Positions 10,600 through 21,530 of a DNA stretch of 64,000 nucleotides are shown in pieces. The translations under genes were made by a program, and so were the position numbers. The DNA comes from Phylloscopus collybita (lineage: Eukaryota > Chordata > Aves > Passeriformes > Phylloscopidae): assembly GCA_027886175.1 (NCBI GenBank), contig JAJNNQ010000040.1:21224001-21288000 (forward strand). The letters run 5' to 3'. The notes beneath the pieces are model-generated. The model saw only the letters and a list, made by a program, of their open reading frames with translations. It was not told where the DNA came from and ran no database searches. The first letter of the stretch is position 1. Each line of letters starts with the position of its first letter.

Positions 10600-11420
10600 A
10601 GTGCTAACAGCATCCAGTCTCTTGTCGCTGCTGGCCCCAAAGTCGTCACTGCTGAGCGCTATTGTTAGGGACGTCCATTGCAGACTGTTTTGGTTTTTTG
10701 GGTCCAGACAAGCAGCCAGCAGAGAACAAGAAGCCCGGCATGCTGCAGACACTTACTTGGCGAGACGTCCAAGTGCCAGCGGCTACAAACACAGAAGCAC
10801 TGCAGTCCTTGCCCGGGCCTGAGGGGAACCACTGAATTGTCACCGCAGAGCCGTCAAGCTCCTCGCTGCACGCCCTCGCCTGAGGACAAGGGCTGGGAGG
10901 GGCACAGGCACGGCGGGCACCCACACCGGGACGCGGGGCAAGGAGAGGCCGCTCCGGCCCCCTCTGGGTGCTTCCGCTGCCCCCGCTGACAGCTCCCAGT
11001 AGAGACCTCGTGGCGCAGCGGGAACACGGCGCTCAGCGCTTCCTCCGTCCGCTCGGGCGCCCGGTGCCCTCGGTCGTACTCGGCCTCCTTCCGCCGCAGC
11101 TGCCCCCGCCTCCATCGCGGGCCACGGCAGGGCACCGGAGCCAGCGAGTGCCTGCCGCTTCTCCCTTGCTCCCTGCCTGGGGCTCCGCGGCGGCAGAGCG
11201 GAGCCCCAGGGCGCTCTGCCCGTTCCTCACGTTGCCGTCACTCTGCTCCCTCTGCCCCGCCCGGGAACATCCTGGGCTGGGAGCCGTGGTTGTTTGGTTT
11301 GGCCCGGCTCGGTTCCTCAGGGCCGCGCGGGGCTCGCACGTCCCTCAGAGCCCGGACATGGCCTTCCACGTCAGGACGCCCCGGGCAGGCGCTCCTCGGT
11401 TTTAAAGGTCTCCACGCAGC
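10600..11420. promoter_or_regulatory. CpG-island-like promoter region
   Basis: About 800 bases have high GC and many CpGs, in strong contrast to the AT-rich flanks. The densest part is about 10,850-11,340. In vertebrates such islands usually mark promoters. Exon-like segments at 9.65-8.31 kb run away from it on the minus strand, and a textbook donor (gtaagt on minus, 10,756-10,751) lies at its left edge. This fits a minus-strand transcription start within about 10.8-11.4 kb. A divergent plus-strand transcript is possible but no exon supports it. Long overlapping GC-rich frames on both strands are composition artefacts. Confidence 0.6.
10757..10924 (-). CDS. Candidate first coding exon at the CpG island
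   Basis: On the minus strand an ATG at 10,924 opens 56 codons that end ...GTWTSRQ exactly at a consensus donor 'cgccaa|gtaagt' in phase 0. This is the phase required by the segment at 9,588-9,651. Upstream, another minus frame (to 11,135) has a charged stretch, RRKEAEYDRGH, that also looks coding, so the true start and frame are uncertain. The exon might instead be 5' untranslated. I chose this start because it is in frame with the donor and downstream phases, not because its initiation context is proven. Confidence 0.25.
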
Positions 11421-12439
11421 AAAGCTGTGTAAGATTGTGGTCCTGAAAGAGGGACAGGTTGTGGTTTGGGAAATGTCTGGTGAAGACAACGCTGCCAAAC
11501 GACCACAGTAACTCCTGTGTTTGAAAGCCCTCTACTTAATGAAAAACATTTCACAACCTAAATGATGATTTTTAGTCTGCAATTTCCTACAATAACTTTT
11601 GCTTTGTTAGCTAGTAATTTTGTGAAGTAACTGAAAATGGAGAGTCTTAAAAAGCTGCTGTTAGCTGCACATATTCCCAGCTCAGACCTTTGCCCATTGT
11701 GTGCTCACTTCTCTGGGTGGGGTGATAATGAAAAAAAATCCCTACAGAATTGTTTTATTTTTCTTTCACATTCTTTAGAAATACTATGATACCTTTCCAG
11801 ACAGAGAGTATCATCAGAGGGAGATACTTCTCCCTCTTTTAAAAAAGCTGTTTTCTCTGAAAAAGTTTCTAAACTGGCACTATCTGTTTCTTGAGGAAAG
11901 TGGGTAGCGAGTGGCTAATTAGATTTCCTTACTTCAGGACAAGTTGCTGTCATGGGTGGCTGCTCCTTAGGGCACATAACTGTTGCTTCAGGAGGAGCTT
12001 GTGCAGTCAGAGGGCTGGGTGGCAGTAGTGAAATAGTGCAAAGTCTGTGTCACAGAAAGCTCTGGTTTAATTAGATATTCCTGGAGGAACAGGCTTCTGG
12101 AGGTGTAATGGTACTGGTGTGGTGGTCTCTGAGTGTCATCATATGCTTGGTAATATGACCCAATGTGAGAGCTGTGCCTTCTGATGTGTTTAGTGCTCTA
12201 GATCAGTTTCCCACCTTCTGCCTTTTAACAGACTCTAAATAAAATGCACCATGAAGGAATACGTTGGAGATAAAAGGGAGACTAGGAAAATGTCAGACTT
12301 TTCTGGAAGGAAATGGGAGAACTGATTTCCTAGGCTGTGAAGAGGGCTGATATACTCAATGTCTGTTTTGCTTCTGTTCACTGGCTAGTGCTCCAGCTAC
12401 ACCATCCAACTGACAAAGGCAAAAGTCAGGAACTGAGAA
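11421..12439. other. Sequence with no supported feature
   Basis: Ordinary composition follows the CpG island. I see no exon-like segment with both splice sites and no nameable repeat until the CR1 fragment begins. Confidence 0.5.
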
Positions 12440-12925
12440 AACAAAGGGGAAACAGTGTTGGCGGATGAGGGAAGAGTAGCTGACATCATCTACTTGGACC
12501 TGTGCAAAGTGTTTGACACTGTTAGCATGACATCCTTTTCTCTAAACTGGAGAGATGGATTTGATGGGTGGACCACTTGGAATTGGCTGGATGGTCACAC
12601 TGAAAGGTTTGTGGTCAATGGTTTGATGTCCAACTGGAGTGATAAGAGGCATCCTCAGGGGTCAGTGCTGGGACTGGTGCTGTTTTAACATCTTTGTCAG
12701 TGACATTGACAGAGAGACTGAGGCACTCTCAGCAAGTTTGCCAGTAACCCTGGGCTGACTGTTGCAGTCAACATGCTGGAAGGAAGGGATGCCCTCCAGA
12801 GGTACCTGGACATGCTTGAGAAGTGTACCCATATCAACCTCATGAAGTTCCAAAGGGCAAGTGCAAGGTGTTGCACCTGGGTCAAGGCAATCTCAAGCAC
12901 AAACATGCTGGGCAGAAAACGTAAG
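12440..12925 (+). mobile_element. CR1 LINE reverse-transcriptase fragment (plus)
   Basis: The plus-strand translation carries CR1 reverse-transcriptase landmarks in order. These are DEGR..DIIYLDLCKVFDTVS, then a W..NWLDGHTERFVVNG block, then PQGSVLGLVLF. After a frameshift come LEGRDALQRYLDMLEK and NLMKF-like segments. The catalytic FADD-type motif has decayed (roughly FASN), and the Arg and Gly codons around the PQG loop are altered. The copy is 5'-truncated, frameshifted and certainly inactive. Confidence 0.85.
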
Positions 12926-12935
12926 ATCGAGTTAG

Positions 12936-13440
12936 GGAGAGATGCCTCTGCCTGAATTAAGGTGCAAAGGAGACCATATGATGCCAAAAGACAGATTTTG
13001 TTTAACATAGATTTTATTTAACAAGAAATGTGAGGAGAGAGATAGAAATAGGAAATTATTATTGTTATTATTATTAGTACTACTATTTTTTCTTCGTCTT
13101 CTTAATTCTTATTACTCTTACTATTTTTCTTCTTTTACTTCTAATTATTTCCTGCTATTATTACTATTTCCTCTTATCTTATTCTTCTTGTTCTTTTTTG
13201 AATTATACTTCTTAAAGTTTTTGTTCTTATCCTTTTTCTTATTATTCTTCTTATTTACTACTGCTATTTATTCTTCTACATAATATGATTTTGATTATTT
13301 TTCTTTTGTTTGTTGTTCTTGTTGTTATTCCTTACTCTTATTTTTTCTTTTTCTTATTATTCTTATTCCTATTCTTAGTACTTTCGTTGTTGTTGTTGTT
13401 GTTGATGTTGTTTGTTTGTTTGTTTACTGCTACTATTTCT
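12936..13440 (-). mobile_element. LTR-like repeat, left copy (minus), with degenerate A/G-rich tract
   Basis: The segment 'gatgcctctgcctgaatta' through 'gattttatttaacaag' closely matches 23,328-23,420 in the same orientation. Read on the minus strand, an AATAAA lies about 70 bases before a 'ggcagaggcat' end, as in an LTR R/U5. Before it, on the minus strand, lies about 380 bases of nearly pure AAG/AAT-type sequence (13,057-13,440). The right copy has a comparable tract. This and the right copy could be the two LTRs of one old element or two independent insertions. Confidence 0.5.
13057..13440. repeat. Degenerate TTA/TTC/TTG trinucleotide tract
   Basis: The plus strand is almost entirely TTN triplets (ttattattgttatt, cttcgtcttctt, ttgttgttgttg) and ends in (tttg)n. 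It is a long, interrupted polypyrimidine-biased microsatellite within the LTR-like repeat. Confidence 0.85.
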
Positions 13441-14297
13441 TAAGACCAACTTCTGTTTGGTTTGGATGAATTGTGTGCGTTGCAGTCCTGCAGTGTGCAG
13501 TGGGGTCCTAGGAGCGATTCCTCCTGTCTGTGCCCATTCCTCATGGATAAAATCCCAAAAGATCACAAGTAATCCTGTCAGGATGGGAGGAAATGGCTGG
13601 TTTGGGGCTGGCCATATGGGTAACACTTGGTGTTGGGGAGACCCACTTGGTGTGTCGTCCAAAGGAGCCAGGGATTGCTCAGCCTGCAAGGACATGTCCA
13701 GGCAAAGGCAGCCCGTGTGGCTCCCAGGACTCTGGGCAGGCTGCACGCCAGCCACAATCTGTGGGGCACAGCCTGGCGCTGGCAGTGGGCACTAATTTTC
13801 TGGCTGTGGTTCCAGGCAGGGTCAGCAGAACAGGCTGTGCAGCGCCCACAGCACCAGCCTGAGGTGGGAGGGAGGGATCAAGGGGGAGCTGGTGCTGGCT
13901 GAGGGCCTGGGCTCCAAGCTGAGGGGCTGAGGCAGCTGTGCAGGGCAGGGACTGGTGTCTCTGTCCCTGCCTCTGGTGCCTACTCCTTGAAGGTGGGAGA
14001 AGCTGCATGTAATCTGGGGGTTTGGGCAGGTGAGGCACAGGCTGACTTTTGGGCACACAGCTCAAAATGCCTGGCACTCAAACAGGCATGCTTTGCAAGG
14101 GACAGGCACTGGGAGCCCGTCTCCTGCAAAACCTCCCAGTCTTTGCTCTCCGTCTTCTTCATGCCGCTTAATGACGCTAACTTTGTCCCACTCGTCCTTC
14201 GCCCGCAGCAAGGGTTTGACACTGATGCTCTGGAGCCTCACGTGTTCCCAGTTGTCTTGCACGAGCTCTTTGTCACTGTAGTTTTCCCACCTACAGC
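13441..14297 (-). pseudogene. GC-rich, coding-like left flank of the minisatellite
   Basis: On the minus strand two overlapping frames look coding. From about 14,290 to 14,150 one contains KELVQDNWEHVRLQSISVKP and then a charged DEWDKVSVIKR segment. From 14,162 another contains MKKTESKDWEVLQETGSQCL and reaches a TAG at about 13,980, after which the frame continues as a GTETPVPALHS-like stretch. A single frameshift would join them. The segment GTETPVPALHS resembles ATEIPVPASHS in the right flank (about 22,450), so both sides of the array may derive from one ancestral sequence. No known family is recognised. The plus strand also has a 129-codon frame, so strand assignment is tentative. Confidence 0.35.
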
Positions 14298-14482
14298 TAC
14301 AAGGAAGTGTTCCAAGGGGAAGCCTGCATTGAGCCAGAGCTGTCCCCGGGAGATGCCACTAGCTATTGGGAAGTGACCCAAGGGGAAGCCTGCAGTGAGC
14401 TGGAGCTGTCCCTTGGGAATACTTGAAGCTACAGAAGGCATTTCCCACTTGGGAAGTGACCTAAGGGGACGCCTACAGTGAG
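14298..14482 (+). repeat. Inverted units at the left edge of the minisatellite
   Basis: Here the plus strand reads 'ccaaggggaagcctgcattg' and 'gacccaaggggaagcctgca', the reverse complement of the rest of the array. About two and a half units are inverted. The switch lies in the palindrome-like 'gcctacagtgagctcagtgt' plus 'aggc' centred near 14,482. Confidence 0.9.
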
Positions 14483-17400
14483 CTCAGTGTAGGCTTCCCC
14501 CAGGATATCTCCCAGTAGCTACCAGCATCTCCTGGGGTCACCTCTGGTACACTGGAGATTTCTCCTTACCACACTCCTTGGTTTCTACTGTCACTTCTTG
14601 GGGTCAGCTCTGGCTCACTGCTGGCTTCCCATTGGGACATTTCCTGGTAGCTACCACAATCTCCCTGGAAGAGCACTGGTTCACTGCGGGCTTCCCCTTG
14701 GGAAGCTTCATGGTAGCTACCAGCATCTCCAGGGTCAGCTCTGGCTCACTGCATGCTTCCGCTTGTGATGCTCCCTGGTATCTGCCTTCATCTCCCTGGG
14801 TCAGCTGTGGCTTCACCTTGGGATATTTCCCAGTAGATACTGGCATCTCCAGGGGGCAGCAATGGCTCACTCCAAGCTTCTTCTTGGTAGAACGCTTTCT
14901 CATAGCTACCAGTATTCCCAATGGACAGCTCTGGCTGTCTGCAGGCTTCCCCTGGGGACACTTCCTGTTATCTACCATCATTCCCTGGGGGCAGGTCTTG
15001 CTCACTGCAGGCTTCCACTTGGGACACTTTCTGGTATCTACCAGCTTCTCCTGGGGTGAGCTCCTGATCAGTGCAGGCTTCCCCTGGGAATCTTCCTGAT
15101 AGCTGCCAGCAACTCCTGGAGTCATCTCTGGCTCATTGCTGGCTTCCACTTAGGATACATCTCAGTAGCTACTAGCATCTCCTGGAGTCGCCTCTGGTTT
15201 CCTGCAAGTTTCCACTTGGGACATTTCTGGGTATCCACCGTCATCCCCTGGGGTCAGCTCTGTCTCACTGCAGGCTTCCCCTTGGAAAACATCCTAGTAG
15301 ATACCAGCATCTCCTGGGTTCATAACTGGCGCATTGCAGGCTTCGCCATGGTGTACTTCCCAGTAGGTACCAGCATTTCCAAGGGACAGCTCTGGCTCAC
15401 TGCAGGCTTTCCCTTGGGAAACATCCTTGTTACTACCAGCATCTCCCTGGGGTCATCTCTGGCTCATTGCAGGCTTCCCCTTGGGATACTTCGCAATAGA
15501 TATTGTCATCTACAAGGGTCAGCAATTGCTCACTCCAGGCCTCTCTTTGATAGAACACTTTCTTGTAGCTACCAGTATTCCCAATGGACAGCTCTGGCTG
15601 TCTGCAGGCTTCCCCTTGGGACACTCCCTGGTATCTACCATCATTCCCTGGGGGCAGGTCTCGCTCACTGCAGGCTTCCACTTGGGATACCTTCTGGTGT
15701 CTACCAGCTTCTCTTGGGGTGAGCTCCTGATCAGTGCAGGCTTCCCCTGGGAATCTTCCTGATAGCTGCCAGCAACTCCTGGGGACAGCTCTGGCTTGCT
15801 GCAGGCTTTCTCTTGGGAAACATCCTTGTTACTACCAGCATTTCCCTGGGGTCAGCTCTGGGTCATTGCAGGCTTCACCTTGGGATACTTCCTGATATTC
15901 ACCAGCTTTTCCTGTGGATAGCTCTGGCTCACTGCAGGCTTCCACTTGTGACACTCCCCAGTATAAACCTTCACCTCCCTGGGTCAGCTGTGGCTTCAGC
16001 TTGGGATACCTCCCAGGAAATATTGGCGTCTCCAGGGGACAACAATGGCTCACTCCAGGCTACTCCTTGGTAGAAGACTTTCTCTTCCCTACCAGTATTA
16101 CCAATGGACAGCCCTGGCTGTCTGCAGGCTTCCCTTTGGGAAACATCCTTGTTACTACCAGCATCTCCCTGGGTTTAGCTCTGGCTCATTGAAGGCTTCC
16201 CCTTGGTATACTTCCCAGTAGATAGCATTTCCAAGTGACAGCTCTGGCTCAATGCAGGCTTTCCCTTGGGAAACATCCTTGTTACTACCAGCACATCCCT
16301 GGGGTCAGCTCTGGCTCATTGCAGGCTTCCCCTTGGGAAACTTCCTCGTAGCTACTGTTATCTCCTGTGCAGAGCTCTGGCTCACTGCAGGCTTCTTCTT
16401 GGGAAACTTCCTGATATTCACCAGCTTTTCCTGTGGAAAAGTGTGGCTCACTGCTGGCTTCCACTTGTGACACTCCCTGGTATCTGCCATCATCCCCCTG
16501 GGTCAGCTGTGGCTTCCCCTTGGGATACTTCACAGTAGATACTGGCATCTCCAGGGGACAGCAAGGGCTCACTCCAGGCTTCTCCTTGGTAGAACACTTT
16601 CTCGTAGCTACAAGTATTTCCAAGGGACAGCTCTGGCTCATTGCAGGCTGCCCCTTGGGACAGTTTCTTCAGCTACCAGCACCTCCTAGGTCAAGCTGTG
16701 GCTCACTGCAAGGCTTCCACTTGTGACACACCCTGGTATCTGCCATCATCTCCCTGGGTCAGCTGTGGCTTCGCGTTGGGATACTTCCCAGGAGATACTG
16801 GCATCTCCAGGGGACAGCAATGGCTAACTCCAGGCTTCTCCTTGGTAGAACACTTTCTCATAGCTACCAGTATTCCCAATGGAGAGCTCTGGCTGTCTGC
16901 AGGCTTCCCCTGGGGACACTTCCTGTTATCTACCATCATTCCCTGGGGGCAGGTCTTGCTCACTGCAGGCTTCCACTTGGGATACCTTCTGGTATCTACC
17001 AGCTTCTCCTGGGGTGAGCTCCTGATCAGTGCAGGCTTCCCCTGGGAATCTTCCTGATAGCTGCCAGCAACTCCTGGGGTCAGCTCTGGTTCATTGCAGT
17101 CTTCCACGTGGGATACATCTCTGTAGCTAGTAGCATCTCCTGGCGTCACCTCTGGTTCACTTCCACTTGGGACATTTCCAGGCATGCCCTGTCATCCCCT
17201 GTGATCAATATTTGGCTCAATGCAGGCTTCCCCTTGGGATACTTCGAGTAGATATTGTCATCTCCAAGGGGCAGCAATGGCTCACTCCAGGCTTCTCCTT
17301 GGTAGAACACTTTCTCGTAGCTACAAGTATTTCCAAGGGACAGCTCTGGCTCATTGCAGGCTTCCCTTTGGGACACTTTCTTTAACTACCAGCACCTCCT

Positions 17401-17599
17401 AGGTCAAGCTGTGGCTCACTGCAGGGTTCCCCTTGGGACATTTCTGGGTATCCACTGTCATCCTCTGGGGTAAGCTCTAGCTTAGTGCAGGCTTCCCCTT
17501 GGGATATGTTCTTGGAGCTAGCACCTTCTCTTGGGGTAAGCTCCTGATCGGTGCAGGCTTTGCCCTGGGAATCTTCCTGGTAACCTACCAGCTTTTCCT

Positions 17600-18510
17600 G
17601 TGGACAGCTCTGGCTCACTGCAGGCTTCCACTTGTGATGCTCCCTGGTATCTACCATCATCTCCCTGGGTCAGCTGTGGCTTCGCCTTGGGATACTTCCC
17701 AGGAGATACTGGCATCTCCAGGGGACAGCAATGGCTCACTCCAGGGATCTCCTTGGTAGAACACTTTCTCATAGTTACCAGTATTCCCAATGGACAGCTC
17801 TGGCTGTCTGCAGGCTTCCCCTGGGGACACTTCCTGTTATCTACCATCATTCCCTGGGGGCAGGTCTTGCTCACTGCAGGCTTCCACTTGGGATACCTTC
17901 TGGTGTCTACCAGCTTCTCCTGGGGTGAGTTCCTGATCAGTGCAGGCTTCCCCTGGGAATCTTCCTGATAGCTGCCAGCAACTCCTGGGGACAGCTCTGG
18001 CTTGCTGCAGGCCTTCCCTTGGGAAACTTCCCAGTAGATATTGGCATCTCCAAGTAGCAGCAATGGCTCACTCCAGGCTTCTCCTTGGTAGAACACTTTC
18101 TCGTAGCTATCAGTATTACCAATGGACAGCTGTTGCTGTCTCTAGGCTTCCTCTTGGGTCACTAACTTTTATCTACCATCATTCCCTGGGGCAGGTCTTG
18201 CTCACTGTAGGCTTCTGCTTGTGACGCTCCCTGGTATCTGCCATCATCTCCCTGGGTCAGCTGTGGCTTTGCCTTGGGATACTTCCCAGGAGATACTGGC
18301 ATCTCCAGGGGACAGCAATGGCTAACTCCAGGCTTCTCCTCGGTAGAACACTTTCTCATAGCTACCAGTGTTCCCAATGGAGAGCTCTGGCTGTCTGCAG
18401 GCTTCCCCTGGGGACACTTCCTGTTATCTACCATCATTCCCTGGGGGCAGGTCTTGCTCACTGCAGGCTTCCACTTGGGATATCTTCTGGTATCTACCAG
18501 CTTCTCCTGG
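17600..18510. repeat. Array block Y, first copy (second at 20,058-20,968)
   Basis: About 910 bp is nearly identical to 20,058-20,968 at a constant offset of 2,458 bp. Shared idiosyncratic words include 'cagctgttgctgtctctagg' and 'gtcactaacttttatctacc'. Similarity stops after the 'gcttctcctggggt' at about 18,510/20,968. This is a recent duplication inside the array. Confidence 0.85.
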
Positions 18511-20057
18511 GGTGAGTTCCTGATCAGTGTAGGCTTCCCCTGGGAATCTTCCTGATAGCTGCCAGCAACTCTTGGAGACAGCTCTGGCTTGCTGCAGGCC
18601 TTCCCTTGCGAAACTTCCTTGTTACTACCAGCATCTCCGTGGGGTCAACTCTGGCTCATAGAAGGCTTACCCTTGGGAAACTTCCCAGTTGAAATTGGCA
18701 TTTCCAAGGGGCAGCAATGGCTCATTCCAGGCTTCTCCTTGGTAGAACACTTTCTTGTAGCTACAAGTATTTCCCAGGGATAGCTCTGGCTCATTGCAGG
18801 CTTCCCCTTGGGTCACTTCCCAATAGATAGTGTCATCTCCTGGAGACCCTGCAGGCTTTCTCTTGGGAAACATCCTTGTTACTACCAGCATCTTCAAGGT
18901 CAGTTCTGGCTCACCTTGGGAAACTTCCCGGTATCTACTGTTATCTCCTATGCAGAGCTCTGGCTCTCTGCAGGCTTCCACTTCGGACATTTCTGGGTAT
19001 CCACCATCATCCCCTGGGGTCAGCTCTGGCTCACTGCAGGCTTCCATTTGGGAAACATCCTGATACTTACCAGCTTTTCCTGTGGACTGCTGTGGCTTAC
19101 TGCAGGCTTCCACTTGTGATGCTTCCTGGTATCTGCTATCATCTCCCTGGGTCAGCTCTGGCTTCGCGTTGGGATACTTGCCAGTAGATACTGGCATCTC
19201 CAGGGGACAGCAATGGCTCACTCCAGGGATCTCCTTGGTAGAACACTTTCTCATAGTTACCAGTATTCCCAATGGACAGCTCTGGCTGTCTGCAGGCTTC
19301 CCCTGGGGACACTTCCTGGTATCTACCATCATTCCCTGGGGGCAGGTCTTGCTCACTGCAGGCTTCCACTTGGGATACCTTCTGGTATCTACCAGCTTCT
19401 CCTGGGGTGAGCTCCTTATCAGTGCAGGCTTCCCCTGGGAATCTTCCTGATAGCTGCCAGCAACTCCTGGGGTCATCTCTGGCTCATTGCTGGCTTACAC
19501 TTGGGAAACGTCCCCGTAGAAACTGGCATTTCCAAGGGGCAGCAATGGCTCACTCCAGGCTTCTCCTTAGTAGAACACCTTTCTTGTAGCTACAAGTATT
19601 TCCCAGGGACAGCTCTGGCTCAATGCAGGCTTCCCCTTGGGTCACTTCCCAATAGCGAGTGGCATCTCCTGGGGTCAGCTCTGGGTCATTGCAGGCTTCA
19701 CCTTGGGAAACTTCCTGATATTCACCAGCTTTTCCTGTGGAAAGGTGTGGCTCACTGCAGGCTTCCACTTGTGACACTCCCTGGTGTCTGCCATCATCCC
19801 CCTGGGTGAGCTGTGGCTTCACCTTGGGATACATCGCAGTAGATACTGGCATTTCCATGGGGCAGCAATGGCTCACTCCAGGCTTCTCCTTGGTAGAACA
19901 CTTTCTCGTAGCTACAAGTATTTCCAAGGGACAGCTCTGGCTCATTGCAGGCTGCCCCTTGGGACAGTTTCTTTAGCTACCAGCAGCTCCTAGGTCAAGC
20001 TCTGGCTCACTGCAGGGTTCCCCTTGGGAAACGTCCTGGTAGCTACCAGCTATTCTT

Positions 20058-20968
20058 GTGGACAGCTCTGGCTCACTGCAGGCTTCCACTTGTGACGCTC
20101 CCTGGTATCTGCCATCATCTCCCTGGGTCAGCTGTGGCTTCGCGTTGGGATACTTCCCAGGAGATACTGGCATCTCCAGGGGACAGCAATGGCTCACTCC
20201 AGGGATCTCCTTGGTAGAACACTTTCTCATAGCTACCAGTATTCCCAATGGACAGCTCTGGCTGTCTGCAGGCTTCCCCTGGGGACACTTCCTGTTATCT
20301 ACCATCATTCCCTGGGGGCAGGTCTTGCTCACTGCAGGCTTCCACTTGGGATACCTTCTGGTATCTACCAGCTTCTCCTGGGGTGAGCTCCTGATCAGTG
20401 CAGGCTTCCCCTGGGAATCTTCCTGATAGCTGCCAGCAACTCCTGGGGACAGCTCTGGCTTGCTGCAGGCCTTCCCTTGGGAAACTTCCCAGTAGATATT
20501 GGCATCTCCAAGTAGCAGCAATGGCTCACTCCAGGCTTCTCCTTGGTAGAACACTTTCTCGTAGCTATCAGTATTACCAATGGACAGCTGTTGCTGTCTC
20601 TAGGCTTCCTCTTGGGTCACTAACTTTTATCTACCATCATTCCCTGGGGCAGGTCTTGCTCACTGTAGGCTTCTGCTTGTGACGCTCCCTGGTATCTGCC
20701 ATCATCTCCCTGGGTCAGCTGTGGCTTTGCCTTGGGATACTTCCCAGGAGGTACTGGCATCTCCAGGGGACAGCAATGGCTAACTCCAGCCTTCTCCTTT
20801 GTAGAACACTTTCTCATAGCTACCAGTGTTCCCAATGGAGAGCTCTGGCTGTCTGCAGGCTTCCCCTGGGGACACTTCCTGTTATCTACCATCATTCCCT
20901 GGGGGCAGGTCTTGCTCACTGCAGGCTTCCACTTGGGATACCTTCTTGTATCTACTAGCTTCTCCTGG
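20058..20968. repeat. Array block Y, second copy
   Basis: Direct duplicate of 17,600-18,510 (offset 2,458 bp). The few differences include one indel and single-base changes in the units around 20,750-20,800. Confidence 0.85.
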
Positions 20969-21274
20969 GGTCATGTCTGGCTCGTTGCAGGCTTACCCTT
21001 GGGATACACCTCTGTAGCTAGTAGCTTCTCCTGGGGTCACCTCTGGTTTTTACTGCAAGCTTCCACTTGGGACGTTTCCAGGTATCCACTGTCATCCCCT
21101 GGGGTTAGCTCTGGCTCATTGCAGGCTTCCCCTTGGGATACTTCCCAGTAGATACCAGCATTTCCAAGGGGCAGCAATGGCTCACTGCAGGCTTCCCCTT
21201 GGGTTACTTCCCAATAGCTAGTGGCATGTCCAGGGGACAGATCTTGCTCATTGCAGTCTTCTCCTTGGAACACT

Positions 21275-21530
21275 TTCTTTAGCTACCAGCACCTCCTAGG
21301 TCAAGCTCTGGCTCACTGCAGGCTTCTCCTTGGGACATTTCTGGGTATCCACTGTCATCCTCTGGGGTAAGCTCTAGCTTAGTGCAGGCTTCCCCTTGGG
21401 ATATGTTCTTGGAGCTAGCACCTTCTCTTGGGGTAAGCTCCTGATCGGTGCAGGCTTTGCCCTGGGAATCTTCCTGGTAACCTACCAGCATCTCCTGGGG
21501 ACAGCTCTGGCTCATTGCAGCCTTTCTGGT
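21275..21530. repeat. Array block X, second copy (first at 17,380-17,632)
   Basis: The run from 'agcacctcctaggtcaagct' through 'gatatgttcttggagctagc' to 'cttcctggtaacctaccagc' repeats 17,380-17,632 almost exactly at an offset of about 3,897 bp. Block order along the array is X-Y ... Y ... X, so the duplications were not a single event. Confidence 0.8.

Noticed and set aside
10840..11405. Several long frames on both strands across the CpG island
   Set aside because: High GC suppresses stops in all frames. Apart from the splice-compatible frame listed, nothing distinguishes them.
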